64,000 nt of DNA from Hymenobacter cellulosivorans (GTDB lineage Bacteria > Bacteroidota > Bacteroidia > Cytophagales > Hymenobacteraceae): NCBI RefSeq assembly GCF_022919135.1, contig NZ_CP095049.1, positions 2,856,501 to 2,920,500 on the forward strand, written 5' to 3'. A program made the position numbers and the translations under genes. Positions 58,830 to 64,000 of the stretch are shown here, piece by piece. Under the pieces are notes generated by a model, which made no database searches, was not told the DNA's origin, and was given only the letters and a program-made list of their open reading frames with translations. Every line of letters starts with the position of its first letter. The first letter of the stretch is position 1.

Positions 58830-59218
58830 CAGCAAGTAGCATACCCGTACGGCTGTGGTTTTACCCCACCAGCTGGCATGGGGCGTTCCCAGTACCCTGC
58901 GCGGCGCCTGTAAGCTCCGTGGTCTTATGGAAGGCCTAGGGGGCTTCCGGCTGGTTAGAAGACCCCGGAGACGCCCTAAAGAGTCTTCACCAGTGTAAAA
59001 TGAGTACTAAGGACCTCCCCAGCTCCTTTCCTCGCGTCATGGCGAATGAATCAGGGCCATCCATCCTCTGCGAAGTGCCCAATCTCCTTTAATGTGAAAA
59101 GCCCTAACGCCAGTGCAGGCGTTAGGGCTTTTCACATTAAAGGGCTCACTACAGTTTGGAGGACGAATGGCTTCGCGCTGCTCGCAAGGCCAAGACGAAC
59201 ATTCGCCCATTAATCACT
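58830..59218. other. 389-base gap without a gene
   Basis: Apart from the long hairpin at 59086-59143, I see nothing in this stretch: no reading frame with a plausible protein, no promoter toward either neighbour and no repeat. Confidence 0.6.
59086..59143. terminator. Hairpin with perfect 26-bp arms
   Basis: Arms 59086-59111 and 59118-59143 pair exactly around a 6-base loop. The core GAAAAGCCCTAACGCC with its mirror is terminator-like; pairing extends about 10 bp beyond the T run. It lies between convergent P450 and thioredoxin-like genes. Confidence 0.75.
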
Positions 59219-60565
59219 CTACTCTTTCAGCAGCATGTCCACGGTCTTGTTGAAGTCGGCAATTTCCTCTTGGTAATACTTGCCGGTGCCGGGGCCCGAG
59301 AAGCCGGTGTGCACCTTGCGCACTTCCCCTTTCTTATCCAGGAAAATGGTGGTGGGGAAAGCCAGTACGCCCGCCAGCTGTGGTAAAGACTTGCTGGCCG
59401 AATCCTTATTAGCCACGCCAGCCACGGCCAGGTCGTAGCCCACGTTCATGCGCTGCTTCATCTTGAGCAGCTTCTGCGAAGCCAGCTTCTGGTCGGGCGT
59501 CCGCTCGTAGCCCAGGCCGATGATTTCCACGCCCCGGCTCTTGTTCTTCTCGTACCAGGGAGCCAGGAAGTTGGTTTCGTCCATGCAGTTGGGGCACCAC
59601 GAGCCTAGTACCTGTAGCACCACTACCTTGCCCTTGTACTTGGGGTCGGTGGGGGAGATGCTGCCGCCTTCGTAGATGCTGGGAAACTTGAAGGCGAGCT
59701 TCTTCTGCCCGGGTTTCATGCCGGTCAGGGTGTTTGCGTCGGGCAGTTTGGCGTTGCCATCCAGCACGGCCATCCAGGTTTCGTGGCCTGATTTGCCCGA
59801 GTAGAAGTCGCCGCTGATGGAGTTGATGTTGCCGGGCTTGGCCAGCTTGCCGTCAAAGAGGAAGCCGTGGCTGCCGTCAAAAGTCGAAAGCATGACATGC
59901 TCGCCGTCGGCTTTCGTTACCACGTTGCCGGCCAGGTAGCGGTAGTCGCCGGTGGTAGTCAGGAAGGTGCCGGTGAGCTTGGTGGTATTTATGCTGTCCT
60001 GAGTGATAACGCCCACGGCGGGGTAGGTTTCCCCGTCGTCACCTTTGAATTCGGTCCGGAACGTGGCACCTTTCTTCATGTCGCCGAACACCGACGTGTT
60101 TTTGGCCGTGCCCACGAATAACTCCTGGTCTCCCCTGGTAGCCGCAAACGGTACCCGGTAAGGTTCCTTACCGTCGTACTTTACCCACGAGCCTTTCAGC
60201 TTACCCTCGCCATCGGCCCGCACGACCAGGGCCGCATCAAACACGCCCAGCCGGATAGTAGTGGAGTCGCCGGCCGTGGTGATTTCGTCGAGCTTAAGGC
60301 GCTCCTCGCCGTTGCGCAGCGTCACAGTGGGCTTTTGGCCGTTGTCGACGGTACTTACATCGAACAGAAACGGAATTTCCTGGCCCTGGGCGGTGAGCAC
60401 CCCGCGCCAGGTACCGGGCGTGAGCCCGGCAGGTAAGCCGCTGGCATCAGGTTCAGGCACCCCTTGCCGCGCAGCATCCGGCTTCGAATTGGACTGGCAG
60501 GCACCCAAGGCTAGCGCGAGGCCAAAACCGGCGGCAGCAGTGCGGAAAGAAATAGGAAAGGACAT
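59219..60565 (-). CDS. TlpA-like thioredoxin-fold lipoprotein
   Basis: A 448-residue lipoprotein (lipobox LALGAC, cysteine near 23). Residues 50-270 form a beta-rich domain of unknown role, also seen in other Bacteroidota TlpA-like proteins, with a short linker after it. The C-terminal 170 residues are a thioredoxin fold with the active site SWCPNCMDE and the cis-proline region FPTTIFLDKKG. It probably reduces disulfides of periplasmic proteins or serves in cytochrome maturation. The GTPGTW-like N-domain could bind substrate. Confidence 0.9.
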   Translation of the reverse strand: MSFPISFRTAAAGFGLALALGACQSNSKPDAARQGVPEPDASGLPAGLTPGTWRGVLTAQGQEIPFLFDVSTVDNGQKPTVTLRNGEERLKLDEITTAGDSTTIRLGVFDAALVVRADGEGKLKGSWVKYDGKEPYRVPFAATRGDQELFVGTAKNTSVFGDMKKGATFRTEFKGDDGETYPAVGVITQDSINTTKLTGTFLTTTGDYRYLAGNVVTKADGEHVMLSTFDGSHGFLFDGKLAKPGNINSISGDFYSGKSGHETWMAVLDGNAKLPDANTLTGMKPGQKKLAFKFPSIYEGGSISPTDPKYKGKVVVLQVLGSWCPNCMDETNFLAPWYEKNKSRGVEIIGLGYERTPDQKLASQKLLKMKQRMNVGYDLAVAGVANKDSASKSLPQLAGVLAFPTTIFLDKKGEVRKVHTGFSGPGTGKYYQEEIADFNKTVDMLLKE

Positions 60566-60590
60566 AGCTTAGAGAAAAAGGTATTCGGCC

Positions 60591-60598
60591 CAAAACTA
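60591..60598 (-). promoter_or_regulatory. -7 box of the thioredoxin-like gene
   Basis: TAGTTTTG on the minus strand, perfect -7 match, leader of about 26 bases. No TTG at -33. Confidence 0.4.
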
Positions 60599-60642
60599 GC
60601 ACCGGGCCAACTTGGTTTTAAAGATAGGCGGCTAAGATAAAT

Positions 60643-60675
60643 TTTGGGTAGCGCAACGACTGCCGCCTATATTTG
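60643..60675 (+). promoter_or_regulatory. Promoter of the aconitase gene
   Basis: TTTG (60643-60646), 21 bases, then TATATTTG (60668-60675), a perfect -7 box 49 bases upstream of the ATG at 60725. Spacing is slightly longer than ideal. Confidence 0.55.
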
Positions 60676-60724
60676 CGTACCTGCTCCTCGGAGCCTTACC
60701 TATTTCACTTTTTCCCTTCTGACT

Positions 60725-63019
60725 ATGGCGTTTGACTTAGAAATGATTCAGGCCGTGTATGCCGGTATGGGCCAGCGGATTGAAGCTGCTCGCACCGCTG
60801 TTGGCCGCCCGCTCACGCTGACCGAGAAAATCCTGTACTCGCACTTGTATGGCGGTAACGTAACTCAGTCGTTCGAGCGGGGCGTTTCCTACGTCGATTT
60901 TGCCCCCGACCGTGTCGCAATGCAGGATGCCACCGCTCAGATGGCGCTGCTGCAATTCATGCAGGCCGGCAAGGCCCAGGCGGCCGTGCCTAGCACTGTG
61001 CACTGCGACCACCTCATCCAGGCCCGCGACGGTGCCAACGAGGACTTGGCCGTGGCCAACGACGAAAACCGCGAAGTGTATGACTTCCTGGCTTCGGTTT
61101 CCAATAAATACGGCATTGGCTTCTGGAAGCCCGGCGCCGGTATCATTCACCAGGTGGTGCTCGAAAACTACGCCTTCCCCGGCGGTATGATGATCGGCAC
61201 CGACTCCCACACGCCTAACGCCGGCGGTTTGGGCATGGTAGCCATCGGTGTCGGTGGCGCTGATGCTGTCGACGTAATGGCCGGCATGGCCTGGGAGCTG
61301 AAATTTCCCAAGGTGATTGGCGTGAAGCTGACTGGCAAGCTCAACGGCTGGACGGCTCCCAAAGACGTAATTCTGAAAGTAGCTGGTATCCTGACCGTAA
61401 AAGGCGGCACCGGTGCTATTGTTGAATACTTCGGCGAAGGTGCCGAGAATATGTCGGCTACCGGTAAAGCCACTATCTGCAACATGGGTGCGGAAATCGG
61501 GGCTACGACTTCGGTATTCAGCTACGATGAGAAGATGGCCGAATACCTGCGCGGCACCGAGCGCGCCGAGGTAGCCGAGCTGGCCAACGGCGTGCGGCAG
61601 CACCTGCGCGCCGACGACGAGGTGTACGCTAACCCCGAGGCTTACTACGATCAGCTGATCGAAATCAACCTCTCCGAGCTGGAGCCCCACGTGAACGGTC
61701 CGTTCACGCCGGACGCCGCCTGGCCAATTTCGCAGTTCGCTGCCGCCGTGCGCGAGCATGGCTGGCCCGAGAAGCTGGAAGTAGGTCTGATCGGCTCGTG
61801 CACCAACTCGTCGTACGAGGACATCACCCGTGCCGCTTCCATTGCCGAGCAAGCCGTAACCAAAGGCCTGACCGTAAATGCTGAGTTCACCGTAACGCCC
61901 GGCTCGGAGCTGGTGCGCTACACCGTGGAGCGCGACGGTCTGCTCGACACCTTCGCCCAGATGGGCGGCGTGGTGCTGGCCAATGCCTGCGGTCCGTGCA
62001 TCGGGCAGTGGGCCCGCCACACCGATGACCCCAAGCGCAAGAACTCGATTATCACCTCGTTCAACCGCAACTTCGCCAAGCGCAACGACGGCAACCCGAA
62101 CACCCACGCTTTCGTGGCCTCGCCCGAAATCGTAACGGCCTTCGCCATTGCCGGTGATTTGACCTTCAACCCGCTCGTTGACACGCTGACCAGCAAAGAC
62201 GGCCACCAAGTGAAGCTCGACGAGCCCCGCGGCGTGGAAATGCCACCTCAGGGTTATGCCGTAGAGGATGCCGGCTACCAGGCTCCCGCTGCCGATGGCT
62301 CGGGCGTGCAGGTACTGGTTGACCCCGCTTCCGACCGTCTGGAGCTGCTTGAGGCCTTCAAGCCTTGGGAAGGCACCGACCTGATGGGCCTGCGTCTGCT
62401 GATCAAGGCTCAGGGCAAGTGTACCACCGACCACATTTCGATGGCCGGCCCCTGGCTGAAGTATCGTGGCCACCTCGACAATATCTCGAACAACATGCTC
62501 ATCGGCGCTACCAACGCCTTCAACGGTGAAGCCAACAAGGTTCGGGACTTCGTGTCGCAGGGTGATTCGTACAACACGGTTCCGCAGGTAGCCCGTAACT
62601 ACAAGTCGATGGGTATCGGCACGGTAGTCGTGGGTGACGAAAACTACGGCGAAGGTTCCTCGCGCGAGCACGCCGCCATGGAGCCCCGCCACCTGGGCGT
62701 ACGGGCGGTTATCGTGAAGAGCTTTGCTCGTATCCACGAAACCAACCTCAAGAAGCAGGGTATGCTGGGTCTGACCTTCGCCAACAAGGCCGATTACGAC
62801 CTGATTGAGGAAGGCGACACCATTGACATCCTGGGCCTGACTTCGTTTGCGCCCGGCGTTCAGTTGCAGGCTCGCCTGCACCACGCCGACGGCGACACCG
62901 ACCTGATCTATCTGAACCATACCTACAACCAGGGGCAGATTGAGTGGTTTAAAGCCGGTTCGGCCCTGAACCTGATCCGTTTGAAAGAGTCGGGTGAGGC
63001 GCAGTTGTCGCAGAAGTAG
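60725..63019 (+). CDS. acn: Aconitate hydratase
   Basis: A 764-residue aconitase of the mitochondrial-like group. The cluster cysteines lie in [11 protein letters not shown] and [11 protein letters not shown]; the HCDHLIQ segment, [31 protein letters not shown] and the C-terminal swivelling domain ([38 protein letters not shown]) are intact. It interconverts citrate and isocitrate in the TCA cycle. The ATG at 60725 follows a clear promoter. Confidence 0.95.
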   Translation: MAFDLEMIQAVYAGMGQRIEAARTAVGRPLTLTEKILYSHLYGGNVTQSFERGVSYVDFAPDRVAMQDATAQMALLQFMQAGKAQAAVPSTVHCDHLIQARDGANEDLAVANDENREVYDFLASVSNKYGIGFWKPGAGIIHQVVLENYAFPGGMMIGTDSHTPNAGGLGMVAIGVGGADAVDVMAGMAWELKFPKVIGVKLTGKLNGWTAPKDVILKVAGILTVKGGTGAIVEYFGEGAENMSATGKATICNMGAEIGATTSVFSYDEKMAEYLRGTERAEVAELANGVRQHLRADDEVYANPEAYYDQLIEINLSELEPHVNGPFTPDAAWPISQFAAAVREHGWPEKLEVGLIGSCTNSSYEDITRAASIAEQAVTKGLTVNAEFTVTPGSELVRYTVERDGLLDTFAQMGGVVLANACGPCIGQWARHTDDPKRKNSIITSFNRNFAKRNDGNPNTHAFVASPEIVTAFAIAGDLTFNPLVDTLTSKDGHQVKLDEPRGVEMPPQGYAVEDAGYQAPAADGSGVQVLVDPASDRLELLEAFKPWEGTDLMGLRLLIKAQGKCTTDHISMAGPWLKYRGHLDNISNNMLIGATNAFNGEANKVRDFVSQGDSYNTVPQVARNYKSMGIGTVVVGDENYGEGSSREHAAMEPRHLGVRAVIVKSFARIHETNLKKQGMLGLTFANKADYDLIEEGDTIDILGLTSFAPGVQLQARLHHADGDTDLIYLNHTYNQGQIEWFKAGSALNLIRLKESGEAQLSQK

Positions 63020-63042
63020 TCCTCCTGGCTTAAGTGCCTACT

Positions 63043-63077
63043 AAAAGGCCGCCTCAGCTACTGAGGCGGCCTTTTTT
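63043..63077 (+). terminator. Terminator after aconitase
   Basis: Perfect 15-bp arms AAAAGGCCGCCTCAG and CTGAGGCGGCCTTTT, 3-base loop, T run. Confidence 0.9.
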
Positions 63078-63164
63078 GTGCCCGCAGCTCTTGATGCAAC
63101 CTTTCCCGGCCAAGCAGAATCCAAGAGGGGAGAGGAAGCATCTTCAACCACCTATATGTTCTGT

Positions 63165-63629
63165 ATGAAACCACTTGTTTACTCAACTGGATTACTCCTG
63201 GCAGCAACGGTGCTGAATGGCTGTGCTACTAAGTGCGGCGTTGAGCCATGTACCAGCACGCCGGTAGCCGTTAAGAGTCTGGAAAGCGAGTATGGCTGCC
63301 GGGACACCAAGCGCCAACTGGACATCAACCTCAATCAGACCTACACCGTCATCCGCAATCAGGCGGACTTCGACCGGCTGGTAACCGGCGACTGCCACCC
63401 GCTGATTGATTTCAGCGCCTACGACTTGATTATCGGTAAAAAGGGCCTGTCCAGCGGCACTTCGGGCATTACCTACACCTACCAGCGCGACTGCGCCACC
63501 AACCGCCCGAGCTTGCACGTCGCCTTTGGCCGGAGCATAACCACTGAAGCTCCCAATCTGACTTACCACGCATTGGTGCCCAAGCTAGCAGCCGAAGAGC
63601 AGGTTACGGTAGAAGTAGAGGTCAGGTAA
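63165..63629 (+). CDS. Small lipoprotein of unknown function
   Basis: A 154-residue lipoprotein: signal LVYSTGLLLAATVLNGC with the lipid cysteine near 20. The mature part has paired cysteines (CGVEPC near the start, later YGCRD, GDCHPL and RDCATN) and beta-strand-like segments (TYTVIRNQADFDRLV, YDLIIGKKGLS). It resembles the many small Bacteroidota lipoproteins with unknown cargo. The ATG at 63165 starts the signal; an ATG three codons earlier (63156) is possible. Confidence 0.7.
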   Translation: MKPLVYSTGLLLAATVLNGCATKCGVEPCTSTPVAVKSLESEYGCRDTKRQLDINLNQTYTVIRNQADFDRLVTGDCHPLIDFSAYDLIIGKKGLSSGTSGITYTYQRDCATNRPSLHVAFGRSITTEAPNLTYHALVPKLAAEEQVTVEVEVR

Positions 63630-63651
63630 GTTGTACCAATATAACGCTCTT

Positions 63652-63690
63652 CTAAAAAGTCGTTTTCCTAGGCGGAAAACGACTTTTTAG
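63652..63690. terminator. Terminator after the small lipoprotein gene
   Basis: Perfect 17-bp arms CTAAAAAGTCGTTTTCC and GGAAAACGACTTTTTAG with a 5-base loop. Confidence 0.85.
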
Positions 63691-63712
63691 TTTCCTTCCC
63701 CGGGCATAACGC

Positions 63713-63720
63713 TACATTTG
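63713..63720 (+). promoter_or_regulatory. -7 box of the downstream TonB receptor gene
   Basis: TACATTTG, a perfect -7 match with TTT at the -33 position and a 57-base leader. Confidence 0.5.
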
Positions 63721-63777
63721 ACGGACGGTTGAGATTGGCAAGGCAGCCAACTACGTCTTCGGAATTATTACAGCGGT

Positions 63778-64000
63778 ATGAAACCACCAGTATGGTTAGT
63801 GGCGGCGGTTAGCGTCGTAACTCTACAACCCAGCCAAGCTCAAGCTCCACCTGCTGCCCCGGATACGCTGCGTACGCTGCCCGAAGTGCAGGTAACCTAC
63901 CAGGCGGAGCGCCGCACGCCCGTCACGTTTCTGGATTTGAGCGGGCCCGCGCTGGCCCGCAAAGGCGTGGGGCAGGAGCCTTCCTTTCTGCTGGCCGAAA
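63778..64000 (+). CDS. TonB-dependent receptor (N-terminal part, cut by window edge)
   Basis: The first 74 residues of an outer-membrane receptor: a signal peptide (VWLVAAVSVVTLQPSQA), then a TonB-box-like DTLRTLPEVQVTYQAER and the start of a plug domain, FLDLSGPALARKGVGQEPSFLLAE. Substrate cannot be predicted from this much. The gene has its own -7 box. Confidence 0.8.
   Translation, partial: MKPPVWLVAAVSVVTLQPSQAQAPPAAPDTLRTLPEVQVTYQAERRTPVTFLDLSGPALARKGVGQEPSFLLAE

Noticed and set aside
60737..62920. 727-codon open frame on the minus strand opposite aconitase
   Set aside because: It mirrors the conserved aconitase gene; long antisense frames are expected in this high-GC DNA, and the translation has no recognisable motif.

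Overview
The window is high-GC chromosomal DNA from an aerobic, pigmented, gliding-lineage Bacteroidota, most likely Hymenobacter or a close relative (Cytophagales). The evidence is TAnnTTTG-type -7 promoter boxes with almost no Shine-Dalgarno sequences, a Bacteroidota-style dcw cluster, a CHU_C/type IX secretion C-terminal domain, TonB-dependent receptors, a three-gene cytochrome b558-type succinate dehydrogenase and an oxygenated-carotenoid cluster. TTG and GTG starts are common. I saw no rRNA, tRNA, CRISPR array, insertion sequence, prophage or recognisable defence island.

Layout. 1-6.8 kb holds housekeeping genes: hscB (cut by the left edge), a small monooxygenase-fold gene, a SAM hydroxide adenosyltransferase, phoH, a GNAT acetyltransferase, a ComEC-type membrane protein and an enoyl-CoA hydratase. 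6.9-14.6 kb is a carotenoid cluster: crtZ, a B12-binding MerR regulator of CarH/LitR type, an ECF sigma factor, crtI, crtB, an unknown exported protein, ispH and crtW. No lycopene cyclase or GGPP synthase of carotenoid type is visible. 14.7-17.5 kb is a convergent TPR histidine kinase and LytTR response regulator whose coding ends overlap. 18.4-21.7 kb is a minus-strand metal module (Cys/His-rich exported protein, TonB receptor, HMA protein).

22.0-38.7 kb is the division and cell wall cluster mraZ-rsmH-ftsL-ftsI-murE-mraY-murD-ftsW-murG-murC-ftsQ-ftsA-ftsZ, starting at a promoter whose -33 region is overlapped by three 10-bp-spaced MraZ-like boxes and ending at a strong terminator. 38.8-45.2 kb holds a tiny secreted protein, two diheme MauG/CCP-family lipoproteins, a ClC channel, a CDICGC outer-membrane protein, an MbnP-family protein and a small Cys protein, together resembling an MbnP/MbnH copper locus. 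45.2-49.5 kb holds an FMN reductase and sdhC-sdhA-sdhB; sdhA carries an apparent one-base deletion near its start. 49.7-64 kb has a large gliding-type surface protein, fabD, an AT-rich orphan gene, folK, an alpha/beta hydrolase, a polyprenyl synthase, a zinc-ribbon-like protein, a cytochrome P450, a TlpA-like thioredoxin lipoprotein, aconitase, a small lipoprotein and the start of another TonB receptor.

The least explained feature is a set of degenerate 7- or 8-bp tandem repeats in four dcw gaps and one sdh gap, each laid out as two arrays in opposite orientation. A related heptamer array lies in frame inside murC. I found no obviously new enzyme system. The best leads are this repeat family, the light/B12-type regulator with candidate operators in the carotenoid cluster, and the MbnP/MauG locus.
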